A DNA stretch of 64,000 nucleotides. Source: Ascidia mentula. Taxonomy: Eukaryota; Chordata; Ascidiacea; Phlebobranchia; Ascidiidae. Each line of letters opens with the position of its first letter. Positions within the stretch are counted from its first letter, which is position 1. The position numbers and the translations under genes are program-made. Positions 24,701 to 38,300 of the stretch are shown here, piece by piece. The stretch covers positions 811,001 to 875,000 of the forward strand of contig OX387204.1 of NCBI GenBank assembly GCA_947561715.1, in the 5' to 3' direction. The notes beneath the pieces are model-generated. The model worked only from the letters and a program-made list of their open reading frames with translations. It did not search any database and was not told the DNA's origin.

Positions 24701-26407
24701 AAACAAACGCAAGTTTTTGAGAACAGAGGATAAACACTGCAGCACGTGACCAAAAACGGCGCGTGGAATTTGTAGAATGTCACTTCACAAACGGAAACTC
24801 GCGCGACTTCTCGAAAGATAAAACGAAGGCGTGTCTCGCGATGTTTTATTCAGGGCGCGGAAATCCCGTAAAACAAACAAGTAACACGGTTAGCGATGGA
24901 TGATGACGCACGGTTGAAGTTTCATGTGAATGGGACGCCGAAGCATCGCGCGTTTGTCAAAGAAGGCGCAATGTAATTCGAGACGCGCGCGGCGTCTGCG
25001 GGTCCCACGGATCGAACCCTATTAGCCGCTAATCGCGTGCCGACAATGAGTTAAACGCGAAAGGGTCAACGACACCAGAGCAAATGCGGCCTGGATGCGG
25101 TGGAAACGGATCGCGATCGCCGATTGTTGGCCATTCTGACACTAAATTAGTTTCGAGCTTTTCTCCGCAACCGTTTCCTGCAAGCGACCGCCTCAGGTTT
25201 GCCTTAAGTTTTGACCCCGGAGACGAGGCGGCCCTTCCCAGAATTGAGGCCGGTGAGCAACAGGCGCGGTGTGATTGTTTACAAATTCTTCTCGCACCCG
25301 ACGCACGACTTACGGGTGAATGAGGCACCGAAGTCATCAACGCATGATAACATTTTGCCCAAGGGTAAAACCATGATGTTGAATTAACTTAGGGGTCTGT
25401 TTAGTCTTGTATCGAAAATAATGTGATTTTAGTGTAACTCGGTACGATCGTTAGAATTTCTTGCCTTCCATAGCGCAAAGTTGTCCAGTATTGTGTGTCG
25501 TTGTGTCAGACCTCTCACATTTCATCAGTGTGTGTGCAAGCTTAACAAGAGCAGAAATTTGTTATATTTACCGAATCATTGCACGTTAGGCAGATTTTTT
25601 TTATCCGCACCCTAAACCTGTTGAAACAAATACTCGAAAGCGCAACGTGCCAGGAAGTGAGCGCTAATCACAAAATAATCGGCGTGGAATCTTTAATTCC
25701 CCAAAGCTTGTATGTAAACGTGTGTCTGTGGCCGGGTGCGTGGATAAACAATATTGCACTTGATGCTGTCCCACGCCTGTGGTAAGCCCACGTGTTGTGA
25801 GTCCACAGATTTTGAATGCTTGGTCGTGATCGTTAGCTCCGGTCGTGCGAGCTACCCTCAGTAGTTTGGTGTACCACCTACTCATAAAGTACGTTAGAAC
25901 AGGTGGTGACAGTTGGCATTACAATGTTCCAGATGTTAAAGTAATTTGTTTCTTTTACTTAAGTGTGTTCAAGTTTCAACTCAGAAAAAATTATTTTTTT
26001 GAAGAAGGAATTTGTGAGCACAGATGTCTTCGCAGAGGGTGCCTTTAGCCATCAGCGGCGCTAATGTATAAAATAAAGAAGTTTAGGTTCAAACTAATGA
26101 TACACTGGATTCAATTTTTCTAAAAATAACAGATAGCGACTGTTAAGCATCAATGTGATCGTGGTATGTAATCGTAGTTGCATTCATTGTTTAATCTATT
26201 ATGTTTTTGGGATTAATTTCAGGTCGAAGCTACGTTGCTTTCATATCATCTATAGTGGCATGTTGCACATTGTAGCCTTAACACAGCAGCACGTATAGCC
26301 AAGGAAATGTCAGAGTTCGAACGCCACGGTACGAGTTAAAGTTTCAAACCACAAGCTGTCACCAAGAAGTAATTGTTCAAGCAGAAAAGTTACTCGATAA
26401 GATTGCA
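15729..26407. other. Large gene-free region upstream of the FGF gene
   Basis: About 10.7 kb without a recognisable exon, tRNA or mobile element on either strand. Open frames reach at most about 140 codons and show no family motif. From about 19 to 25.3 kb the sequence is visibly richer in CpG than the flanking genes, for example around 21,120-21,200 and 24,990-25,330. TATA-like boxes are seen near 22,069, 22,485 and 22,952. The simplest reading is the regulatory region of the FGF gene, possibly with non-coding 5' exons; a splice-acceptor-like site sits at 26,219-26,222. Confidence 0.45.
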
Positions 26408-29400
26408 ATGGCACTTCTAACAGCCCGAGGGTATTTGTTGCTATTCGTCGCATGCATTGGATTATTGGTCATTGAGACATCGCCTGTAAACCAGAACCAC
26501 GAACACGCACACAAAGCCACAATCAATCACAAAGTTTCAAGACATTCACGGCGTCGCATCGCTCGCACCGCTTTCTTACACAACCAAAATTCCTTCCAAA
26601 TCCCGCCCAACGCCTTGCTGGACTTGCACAGACAGCTCAGTGCACACGAAAGGAGCACGAGGAGTTTGCAATCGTTTGGGAAAAGATGGACAGACGTGGA
26701 AAACACAATCCATCCCGCCACGGTCTCGGCTTTGACAAAAACAGATCCATTACCAAGCATGAGAATACAAGGCGGCGAGAACAAAGCCATTTCCCCATCG
26801 GAGACATCGGCAAGTTCGGATTTGGATCGTAATTTGGTTTCAACACGCCTCGTCAAACCGCAACAACGGACAACGTCAATCCCACCGGGACACATCACGT
26901 CATCGTCCGAAGAAACCGACTTCCCAATCCCGTCTTCGTCATCGATAGCCCATATCAAAGCGGACGAAAAGTTGGAAGCAATCAACTCGGATTCCCATGC
27001 CGAGGGCGTGACGTCATCACCTGCTGCGCCCCAGCGAAACAATTCCGATAATCTTCTCGTCGTGTTCCTGGGTTTGATCAAGCAAATCGAACCTCAAAGG
27101 AACATTACCCTCTCCAAGTTGCGGGGTTTGCTCGAAAAAGCGCCGCAGGAAAGCATAAACAATTTTCTCACACATTGGTACAGAAATGGTCGACACGTTA
27201 AGCGTGGAGCTCCTCAGAGGAAGACCTTGTCACTCTATGACATTCTCAACTCCTTTCCGCCCACCTCTGCGCCGCCAACGATCCACGAACATCACCGCCA
27301 ACGAAACAATCATCACCCACAAGCTCACAATTCGTCCCCATTGGGTTTGGTCGACGGCTCACGCATGGTTTTGCCGCCTGAGAGCAAGCAATGGGAAGCA
27401 GAGCGTCAACAGATGCACACAATCTACCATAACAGCGGTCTTACATTACGAATGCTGCCAGACGGAAGGGTGGAATTCGTTGAAGATCCCGACGCATATT
27501 GTAAGTTGTTATAACTATTATGATGCTCCACAATCACAGAAACATTTATTTCCCATAGGTTTAAATCTAAAATCAGCTTTTAAGTTAAAACAAAGTCAGC
27601 TTGTTACTTATTGGAAATAAACGTTTTCGTGATTGTGGTATAATTATACATAAGGTCCAGGGCCATTGCAGCAGAATGGGGAATGATTGCCAGAATCACT
27701 TGATATAAACTATTATGCTGTAGCTTGGTTTCATTTGCAATAACGGGACAACACACTTTTAAGCGAATGTTAGGAATTATCCTATCCTCATACAAACAAA
27801 AGTGACGTATTCCGAAGTATATTCATGTATGGCGAGCGCAATTGGGCTCCGTTTAGTCGCTGACCACACAAAAATACAGCAACAAATCGAAAATACCCAC
27901 AATTTCGTCCACAATCGTTGTAACATTGTGCCTGTGCTAGTGTGCTGCTGTGCAACGTGTTAATAATTAACGAACCTCTACTTCTGTCGCGACGCAAAAT
28001 TTATGAGATATTTATTGACAGACCGTGAAAATATAAATGCGACAAAGTTTGGGTCGCCATTTTCACGCCATGAAAGCGCCAGCGGAAAATACATAAAAGA
28101 ACAGCGTTCATGGCCTGTTTAACAACCACTGCTTTTAGCCGGCAAGAATTTTTATGTCAATTTTTCTTCGGAGAGCTGCAGGTTCGACTAAACAGATGAC
28201 AATGTTTCGAGTTGAAACGAAGTGCTTTCACATTTAATGTAGGGTTACAAGTTTAAATTAAAGAACCTTTTTAAGAGATTTTCAAAGGTAATGTGAAAGC
28301 CCAATGTGGCCACACATGCAAAGTTTTGGCATGCTGTAAACCGCTGTGTAAACTTTACATATTTGCTTGGCCATTGTGCGAGGGTTCGTATATAGAGTAA
28401 GTCTTCCACGTGAAACCTTATAAAATGGAGTCGGTAGACGAATTTAGGGGCGCTTGGAGCCAATGTTGGCGCGTTGACAAACAGGTTGAGCGTGTTTTCC
28501 TGTTCCTTAATTGAACCTTGTTGTGGTGTGGTTTGGGCGGGCGGGGTAACAGGTGTCCCCAATTAAATCCATTCACAAAGCCTCCCTACTTCCCAGTGCA
28601 GGAACGGAAGTATCCGCTGTCACCCCCACTTTGGTGCGTGGGACGGGGAAATCGACGTGTGAACGAACTCCACGTTTTCGCAAAACGTATGTGAATTAAA
28701 AAAAAGATTTTCTAGAACGTTCTCATGGAAATTGCGCAATAATTTCTAAGTTCGTCGTCGTACTTGCGCAATGTCAGCAAAGTTTTGGGAAACGTGCAGG
28801 CGTAATTGTAATAAAAAGCAGACTGATCGAATTTAAAGAAATCTTTATTTGAACTAATATCAATTCAACCCAAAAAGTGCAGCTATAATGTCAACATGAT
28901 TAGTTGCAGCAGCATTGGTGGTGTTACTCGTCAGGATTTGAAACGCCCCCCTTTTGTTAAATGTCGAGTACGTCTTTCGCTTCGCCCTTCTTACATGCGA
29001 CAAACAACGAGTTATTGTAGCGATACTGTGGAGGAGTCGCCATTAAACCAATTCTCACATTAGCAGCCGGCTTTCGTTGAGCGCGACGATGGCGCTCCAG
29101 CACCAAGTCACCTGTCCCTGAGACACTTCAATTTAATATAGCTGGAATGACATGAACCACTTGGCCCTTTGTGTAGCACAACGGACGGCTCAGTCCGAGT
29201 GCTTCACCCATTGTTGCATAATTATAAACTTCTGTAGCGAGCAAACCGCCCGGACCGTTATGACGCAGGTTGGGATTTGTCGAACGAACAAACGATGGAC
29301 GGTGAACGATAATAAGTGGGTGGGTGGGTGCGATGTGAGCCTGAGACAGAATAGCTTGTTCAATTCAGGAAAAACGCTGGGCGCGAAAATGAGGTGTTTG

Positions 29401-31798
29401 AAGCGGTTTTACAAGGGCGATATTGTCCCAAGGATTTCGAAATGGTGCCGACACTCCTCGGTCTATCAACTGACGATCCGTCAGCCGGTAAATTAATTCG
29501 ATTTGTGCCTTTTCATCTGCGCGAGCGACATTATATTGCATTTCCTTTGCTTTCCGCTTCGCGCGCCGCAACCGGCGACCAAGTTGTACCGGTTTTCAAA
29601 CGCCCTCGTCTAAAAATAAACCCACGCGACGACTAGGAGGTCCCGCATGCGGAAATCGTAAATTTGCTCCGCTTATGATCACTGTTACCAGTTTGAAGTC
29701 TCAACCCTTTGACCGCTTTGTAGATCACTCGCCACACGCACAGCTTATAAACATCGGGCGCTTATAGCGACGATGTTCCATTCCCAGTTTCCGCTCCGTC
29801 TTCTTGTGTGATATCAACCGAACATACTTTCTCATGGACGTCTTAATGGGGCCGGTCACGGGCTACCGCGCGACAACGGCTCGCTTTGTTGCATTGGCCA
29901 ACACAGCGCTGTTGCTTGTCGCTAAACATGCAACGCTGAAGCTATCAAAAGCAATGCCGACCACCTGTTAAATGGGACACGGTAGCTGTTGGCCACAAAG
30001 AAAACTGACATAGACCTTGCGTTTGTCCTTGCAGTCGGGCAAGCATTTACAGTTCACCAGTACGCGCACATATCGCATTACTATGACGTATGTAGCCACA
30101 ACGGGTAGTTTGTGCAGGCATGGGAAAAGGAGTTTTCCCTTCAGACCCCACCGAGGTCGGGTGACAATGTTGTGACTTAGGACACTGTCTCTTTTCCCGC
30201 AGGTGTTGTGATCCCTCTCACCCTTAGTCTAGATTGGAAGGTGAAGATACGAGGCGAGAAATCAGGCCGCTACCTCGCCATGCGCAAAGATGGAAGTTTA
30301 TATGGAACGGTGAGTGTTTGTGCATTATATACACGTATACGGTTACACAAACAAAGCCCTCAACAACTGCCGCTGCCACTAGAGTACAAGCGTCAATACT
30401 TAATTTTGTCAAGAGAAATTGTCGTGACCTTTTTGTGCAAGTAAAGTCCCTGGTTGCTATTTGCCCCAGGTGGACTAAATTCAACCCAGTGTACAGCTGT
30501 GTAGCCGTAGGGTTGCAGCGTTAACATATACGGTCGCAAACAAACCTTTCGAAACCTGGGCTCACAGCCAGGAAACACGTGCTGCTATTTAAATTTCCCC
30601 AAGAAAATTGTTCACCAAAAGCATAGCTGTGTACACCAATAGCGTTGGACTTGTGTTTTCCGAACGCAATTCATTTCTATGCGCACCTGTTTCCGCAGAA
30701 CAACGACAGAGACCAAAACACCGACTTTCAGCACTTCTACAAACCACGTTCCCACGACGCCTTCAAGTCGTTACGTTATGGTTCGTTTATTTCGATACGC
30801 GACGGGCGAACGACGCGACGCAGATTTCGCAATGACACCAACAAGCGGACGCACTTTCTCATACGCAACACCAGTGGAGGGCGTCTTCTGGTGGAAGGAC
30901 CTATTACCGAACCAATCACAAGCATCCGTTCAAAAGACAGGCCCAAGTTACCGCCACCCTCCTCCAGCACTGCCATCACAGAATCCACCCCAAGCAATGG
31001 AAAAACGTCCAACGAAGTGGCAACAAGCAACGGTAAATACGCGACTAGAAAAAATCTGCAGCAGTTAAATTGGCCTGTTTGTTGTGGTAATCGCAGTGCA
31101 TTCAATAACGCCCATTGATTTGATCCTGCGTTGTGGACATGGTGACAGAATTAAATATTAGCTAAGACTGTTTTGGTTTCACGTGCTGACCCCAATTTCA
31201 CTTGACAAGTTTAATGTGCTGCAAGGAGTGATGTCATCTATAACAAATCTGCCACACATTTGTTAATTGGCTAATGTAAAACGTTTTTTTTTTGTTAAAT
31301 ATTCGTAAAAATCCTCCGATCTTCGGAAAATGTAAATCTCCACCGCATTTAGCACAAATCTTACCCATGACGTTTTTATGTTCAGAATCTTCGGTCGCGC
31401 CGTCAACTTTAACCGAGACAACAACCACAAAAATCCAACGCAAAACTTCCAAAGGCAAAGGAAGCAAAAAGTGCCGGAGGGGAAAACGGAGGAAGCGATG
31501 TCGAAAAAAGAAGAAAAAGTGTCGAAAACGCAAGAAGCATAGATGCCAGTCCAAGAAGAAGAAGGGGAGGAAGAAGAGGAAGAAGGCGGGGAAACCTGAA
31601 CGCCGGGTGAGCCGCTCAGTGGAAGATCAACTTTCTCCGACTGAAGACATCAACAATGCTTCGCACAGCAAACTCATAAAGAGGTTGGCGCAACTCTCCA
31701 ATTTTCGCAGGCGGCTGAAACGCCACAGCGCCATCTTGCGGCATATGCGGCGGCGCTTCAAGAACTCCGCAGAGACGCAAGCGGCCGTGAAAACGTGA
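26408..31798 (+). CDS. Divergent fibroblast growth factor with long pro-region and highly basic tail
   Basis: Four exons (26408-27500, 30203-30309, 30627-31032, 31386-31798) join in phase to 673 codons (672 residues). The signal peptide is ALLTARGYLLLFVACIGLLV-like. About 310 residues of Ser/His/Asn-rich pro-region follow. The FGF core begins near residue 340: LTLRMLPDGRVEF, then WKVKIRGEKSGRYLAMRKDG and SLYGT. The exon borders fall where FGF1 introns fall, and exon 2 is 107 bases against 104 in FGF1. Exon 3 is diverged but ends the core with RTHFLIR, the counterpart of HFLP. Exon 4 encodes about 50 residues that are mostly Lys and Arg with four Cys, then a helical segment. RHVKRG before the core fits a furin site. 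FGFs signal through FGFR with heparan sulphate. Which FGF subfamily this is cannot be fixed by eye; the fast-evolving Ciona Fgf-L is one possibility. Intron 1 is 2.7 kb. Confidence 0.88.
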
Positions 31799-34700
31799 TT
31801 CGGGCTATTTGCGGTTCCTCTCACCCATTGGTGACTATCCCATGTAACAAGTGCAATCCCCCTTCAATTCACGCGCGACCTCTGGGCCTGACTGCGCACT
31901 CCACCACTGTCTGCGTCGGAGGTGAAATTGCACCTCAACGCCTATTGCCATTCTTCATATATATATTGCTATACACAAGCGCGGTGAGCACAGCCTGTAC
32001 CTCATTTATACGCTGGCAAACAAGCTTTCGCAATCATACATACATTCAACCACTTTTTAAACCGCATTCAATTTGGTTCCAATGCAACTTAAAATTGTAC
32101 AACATACCACACTATCGAACCTCTTCCATACGTATTTAAACACTTCAAATCACGACGTATTTGGCTATATACGTCATCAAAACATGACGTCACGTGCTGC
32201 TGTTTCGCATTTACACGCATGCGCGCCGTCCGCAAAGTTCACTTACTGCAAGCCGCGTAGCTTCCTGACCTGACTAACTGTCAACGTACTCGGCTTTTCG
32301 TTCTGTGTACGCTGTTACATTTGTGCTGTTCCGCTTAAACTAGGCCCAAATATGCCCCAATTTAGAATATAGGCTGCCATACGGGTCACTAACCACACCC
32401 TAATTGTAGATTTATATGAATGATTTTGTGAGATCACAATTTAAAATAAATTTGGAGTAAAGCTAAGTGTACAAATTCTGACCTGTTCTAATAGGTCATA
32501 CTCAAGTCTAGAGCAAATCACACATGTGTTTATTCTAAATGGGGTTGATTTTTGCTTTGTCAGAGTTCAGTATTTTCGCTATTTATTGCTCGTAAAGCAT
32601 TGCTGTTGTTTCGTACTATACGTTCCTTATCGCGGGAAAATTTGTACGTTTGTAACCGCGTCTTGTTGCTGTCGATTTTCTCTCCTGTCCTTTTGCCCTT
32701 TCTCGTTTTTGTAAAGTGTCCCAATAAGTTCTTGCCTAATGTTTTTCGAATTTCGCCGCCTTCCCAAGGCAATATATCTGTATGGTTTTTCCCAGCCCCC
32801 CCGCGTGTAATTCCTGCGCAGAACAAACAAGTCATCTTCGCACACCGAGAAAAATCAATATTGACTAAAATACGTCATTAGCTAAGGGTAGCTATACTCA
32901 ACGAAGGTGTATCATTAACCATTGCCATACAAAGTGCTTATTTTTTAACAGTAAAATGACTTTTCTTCAAATTTTTCGACACACCGGCATTCTGTTTACT
33001 CCATGTGTAAACAGCCATATGTGTTTTGCCCTGTAAAGTTCACATATAATTGCTGCGAGTCCAAAGACACGCGATTTTACGCAAAAAGTTCTTTTGTATA
33101 AGGTTAATATATTTTTGATACTACCTATTTAAATCGCTTTGCGGGGCGTCGTAAACCCCCACAAACTGACCTATATGCCAACATGAATGTTCAACATTGT
33201 CCACGTCTTCCAACTTCTATACATATATTACCTATCTCTCTTTTTCTACCGTACAGAATTTATCGACGTCCAAGGGAATTATAAAACTGCAACTGTAAAA
33301 TGAAGTGTGGTTTCTGTGTGGGAAGCTGTTTAAGTGCGAGGCATCAAATGATGTGATTGCGCATGTGCGGAGTTTGTTTGAAACACACAACAAGTTACAA
33401 CGTGTTAACGACTTGGAAATGTCAAAGATTTCCTTTGACAAGTTATTTTAAGGCAGACTGGTCTAACAATCGTGATCTGTTGACCAAAAGGATACTTGAA
33501 CTTAATCCAATTTTCGTGATGTTGTGGATTGGCGGACGTTTTACTGGTTTTGGCAAATAGCAATCAAATGCAACTAATGTTAAATTACAAGGAAAAAAAC
33601 ACGAAAGCAACCCGCGAACCTAAGAAAACTGCACGACCGGTACCAACCACTGGTTTCTCGGCTAAAGGTGCCTACTTACCAGGCCTTTATTACAAATATT
33701 TTTTCACGAAAAACAGGTTTTGCATAAAATGCGTACCACGCAAAAACGTTGCATTCTTTGGCGTGCCAAGGTAGTATGCCGCCCCTCTGCGATGGGTTTT
33801 ACTTGTCAATCCCGTATGTTATTGCAGCGTAGATAAATCAAAGTTGCCATTAAGACAAAACACTCGCTCATAAACTTTTATAATTCACCTAAACAACACA
33901 TGGTTATAATAAGTGAAGGTAAAACGCTCCCACTTCCACACTTTTTAAAAGACGTTATTCTCAAAATAAGTATAGCGTTCAATTAACAAAGAATGAATTT
34001 TTAAAAATACAACCGCCATTCTTCCAAGTTTACGAATGCCCATTTATTCCAGTTTTGTGTGTGTTGTCGTGCGTTGAGCAGTTTATCTTCCATCAAGATC
34101 TACACAACATCCGTCAAGAGACAGGGCGCAACTACAGCATTTACAAGACCGGATTTATTTCGATAAAACCGCGATATATTTCTCCTGCGTCACAACAAGC
34201 GTAGTAACGAAAAAATTTGGAAGTGTGGGACCTCATATCAATCACAACATCAGTATAACAAACTATTCATAGCATGTTTAAAATAACACGACCTTTATAT
34301 GGTTTTGTCTAACTCTGTAGTTATTTGTTTTACGATCAGTTTATTTCACATTCAAGGCACTTGTTTCGTATGGCTCAGGGATTACAGCTATTCCAGCTTA
34401 AGAGATAGGGCAAAGTATTTATGTTTAGCCATTGGCTACAGTATAGGATTATGTTTAATGCCGAAATTAGATGTTTATCGAGTATCAGCCGCACGTCTGT
34501 TATTTGCCTTCCATAAAAGGTCCCTAAAATGGTCAAGAGAGCAAGGCAAGAACGTGACTTGTATATAAGGACAACCGCAGACATTAAACACGATAATATT
34601 GCAAACACCTGCGGATCCTTTTGCCAGAACTAATTACCGTTTGTTTCCAACGCCCTTTTCGCCCAAAGCAAATTAAAGTAGGTTATTACATCGGGTCCCA

Positions 34701-35379
34701 CGCAAAATCGGTAGTCGGAACGTGCGCGGCCCGAAATCGGCTCCTCACCACTATAGATGCACGCTTTAGATAAGATTCTCAAACGTAGTGAAGTATAATA
34801 AACACTTCAACGATAACACGAGGTCGCTATTGTTACCGACTAGTTTAACAGGCCTCGGTGCAATGGTGCGATCGGTAACGGTGGAACAGATGACATTTCG
34901 ATCTACGACCGCAATTTCCTACAAAATGCAGCTCTCCTCGCGAAAGTCGCTCAGTCTCCATAAACCAGCGACAGGAGACAGATATTAATTTCAACTTCGC
35001 GAAGTCAACACTTGGTTTTGTACCCGCATCACGAATGTTGTTCAGTGTAGATCGGATCGAGCGTAGAAAAATTACGGATAGATTTAATTCATTGCAGCCA
35101 CATCTGAAGCGAAGACACACGTGGGTCATATAAAGACAAAAGTATTAAGAAATTTCGGTTTCATATGAAAAGTGAGATATGCAATAATCAAGAGTATTCA
35201 CAGGCGGTTTGGAGGTTTAATGCAGACTTAAATGCGGATTTTTTTCAAAAAAAATAAAAAAAATGATCTGATGAGATTGTATAATAACTACGTACCTCTG
35301 TTATTCACTACTTAAGATTCGGTTTTAGTTTAGAGCTTGCTAGAACGTTCTTGTTTTGTAAACAAGTTAGTGGTGAGTA
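31799..35379. other. FGF 3' UTR and intergenic region
   Basis: No recognisable exon on either strand. The first part is probably the FGF 3' UTR. A TATA-like catataaag lies near 35,128, about 250 bases before the start codon of the next gene, and could be its promoter. Confidence 0.4.
32445..32450 (+). terminator. Polyadenylation signal, FGF gene
   Basis: AATAAA lies about 650 bases after the FGF stop codon, in a stretch with no other gene. Confidence 0.4.
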
Positions 35380-38300
35380 ATGACGAGCCGTTTGTTTTTC
35401 CTGCTCCTGTCCGTGATAGGATGCAACGGTGTCTACTATTTTTCGGGACCTGCCGACTACACATTGTGGCCGACTGCTAGGGGTGAGTACGTTTATAAAA
35501 GTCTGCGATGATAAAAAATTATTAATGTGACTTCACAAATGTTGCTACAATTATGCGCAGTCAACGACTTGTTTGACCGAACATTCAACCCAAAGGGTGT
35601 ACTTGCAAGTAAATGGCCACATACAGCAAACTTTGGCCCCACATTTCAAAAACAAACTGTCTTTATATGTAAATTACGCTTACATGGTGTAACAATCCAA
35701 CACCTGATTATCACCCATGTGCAGGAAGAGATGTTGTGGAAGCCGTGGTCCAAAAACTCGACGGATCCGAGATTTTCTCCAACGACTACTTGTTCATTCG
35801 GAGATTGGCTTACGTGCAAACGCGTGATGGTAGGTCAACTCAAGGTCACGGGAGGGGTTTACGTATCAACATTGTTTAAATCCCTTGAAAATGCCTGAAG
35901 GCCAAGGCCCGAAATAACGACTTGATTTCCGCAGGCATTTTGGAAACCTTAACTTATTTGTGAGCTTGATGTATGAAGTCCCAAAGCATGTGTTATCTTT
36001 TGGAGTGATTGGGTTGAACATTGCGTGAAATGTGCGTCGTGCGCCATCAATATCGTTTTTCCTTTTCGAAAATAATTGGGAAAATGCGTAAGTGATCCGG
36101 TATAACTGAACAGCAATAACAGAAATATACAGACATACACTGTCGCACAAAGAAACACGATTTAATTTAAACCCTTTCGAACAAGAGCGACAATTGCGAT
36201 GGTAGACAAAACTCGACGGATTGATTTCGTACCATTTTGTTAAAAAGTTTATTTTTATGAAGTGTTAGCCAAAAACACAACGGTTATTACAGAAAGAACG
36301 ACAGAACCACAACCGCTTCAATGCCTGGCAGCCTCCGGGCAAGAGTAGACCATGTGACAAGCTCCAATTTGAAGCCGCATCATAGATTTTAGCCCTGATT
36401 TCCGAAGCGTTTTCTCAGTGGTTTTGCTGCGTTTTTGTTCAAAACTATGCGAAAAACCTGTTCAACTGGTTATAAACTAAAAACTGTTGTTTCCTCGCAA
36501 TAATGTAGGTGAAAATTTGGGCGTGGAAAGGTACGCCGACACTGGTTTGCTATTTACGAAATCTAACTGTAACAGCATCCAGTGTCACCATAGGCATACA
36601 GGCGTTAGCATGATCTAAACCCCCAAAATAAATCATCAACACACAAATCACTACTTCGGCATTTACCAAGATTTTGCGAGTTTTTTCGACTATAAAAAAG
36701 TCAAAGTGAATTGCTTTGACATAAATCTTATGCAGGAACCATGCCGGGCACTTATACCAACCCCTATTTTTTCGGCGGTATTTGGGCAATCGACGAAGAA
36801 AGCTTCAACGCCACAAAGACAACTCAACTGAGAGTGCAAGTGAGTTTTGCTTTGAGCTTATTACATTAAATTTGAACAAAATGTTGGTGGTAATGTTTAA
36901 GAAATGTATGAACCACATTGTCACAATGCGCGTACGTTGTGAAATGGATACGAATCTTTTACAAATAAACCGCCTGGCCGTTTGACAGGCATGATCGCCT
37001 TATAGGCAGTGCACAGCTGCATTGATGAGACATAAATAGATAGAAACAGTGTGCAATGTATGTAGCTCACTCAAACCTAAAACACCATTATATGAAACAT
37101 AAAACTACGAGATGTTGAAAACTTGTGTTTTAGCAACAAGGAATCAAGAGGGTTTTCGACATAAGTTGGGAGAACGTGAAATGGGAAGATCTTCGAAAGC
37201 CGATGTATTCCGGTCTGGCAGCTCGGTTATATCTTACTCTTATTCACCCCGAAGTGCCCAAAGATATAAACGAACAAGCTGTGATTTGGATAAGCAACTT
37301 CTACAACAAGAACAGACAAATCAATCTTCTCGGCCCAGGGACTGATGCCTCCAACGCCACCTTTGTCCGCGTGATCGAACGACAAAGATCAACAGAATGT
37401 ACGGTTTTAGTGTCGCAAAAAGACATAAATACAAGTTATTTTTTTTAAGAAAATAGGCTACCAATGATTAGACGAAAGCATCAAGCGTATTTACTTAACA
37501 ATAGCGTAGACTTAAAGAAATGGGAGAAAAATATGGTGGGCGGAAGCTAAAGGCAAAGGTTAAATTCAACCGCAACATTGTAAAGCAATCCACACGAAAG
37601 GAGTAGATAATAACATGTCAAAGTAAAGATGGTGTGAACAACGTGATCACCACTTATAATCCTTAAAAAAGATTTTCGCGGCATCCGCGACACGTATACG
37701 TGCGTACATTGTTTCGATTTGACACCCGCAATGTCAAATCTCTAACCATGTGTGCTTATTTTAAATACAGCTTGCGCAGTTGGAAAGGTCGATCTGATTA
37801 TTCTTATGGATGGAAGTGGGAGTGTTGGTGTCGCAGATTTCGAACGGGCCATGAACTTTGTCAAGGGCATCATTGAACCTCTTACGGTAAACATATTATG
37901 TGCAATGTTAAGGTAATTTATTTTCGAGAGTGAAGAACAGCTAACCACATAACACTACGAACTTAAAACGTTTGAATCTCGACAATCTTTGGACTAAATA
38001 TAGGACGGGAAACTAAGAAGCTGAAGACGCCACGAGCCAGTGCCATGCATTTAAAATATTTTGTTTTTGTCATAAGGAGTCGTGTTCCCAGTAAGACATA
38101 CAAAACACGCGCAGCTATTCCCGAATAAAAAAACAAAGTGACCTTTCGTGGATTTTAAGCGCCGCTGACGTAATAAACACATCTCGATTTCGACAGATTC
38201 ATCCGAACGGCGCGCGCGTGGGCTTGGCACAATACTCGGGAACGCCACGTGTCGAATTTTATCTGCGCGAACATCTGAACAAAGATGCTCTTCTGGCAGC

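Noticed and set aside
24985-25020. Sequence near ggatcgaaccct that recalls a tRNA T-loop
   Set aside because: No matching acceptor stem, D-arm or anticodon arm could be drawn around it.
26527-27081. 184-codon minus-strand frame
   Set aside because: It is the antisense shadow of FGF exon 1, which has a signal peptide and an FGF core in phase with later exons.
30776-31105. 109-codon minus-strand frame
   Set aside because: It is opposite FGF exon 3, whose frame and splice sites agree with the gene.
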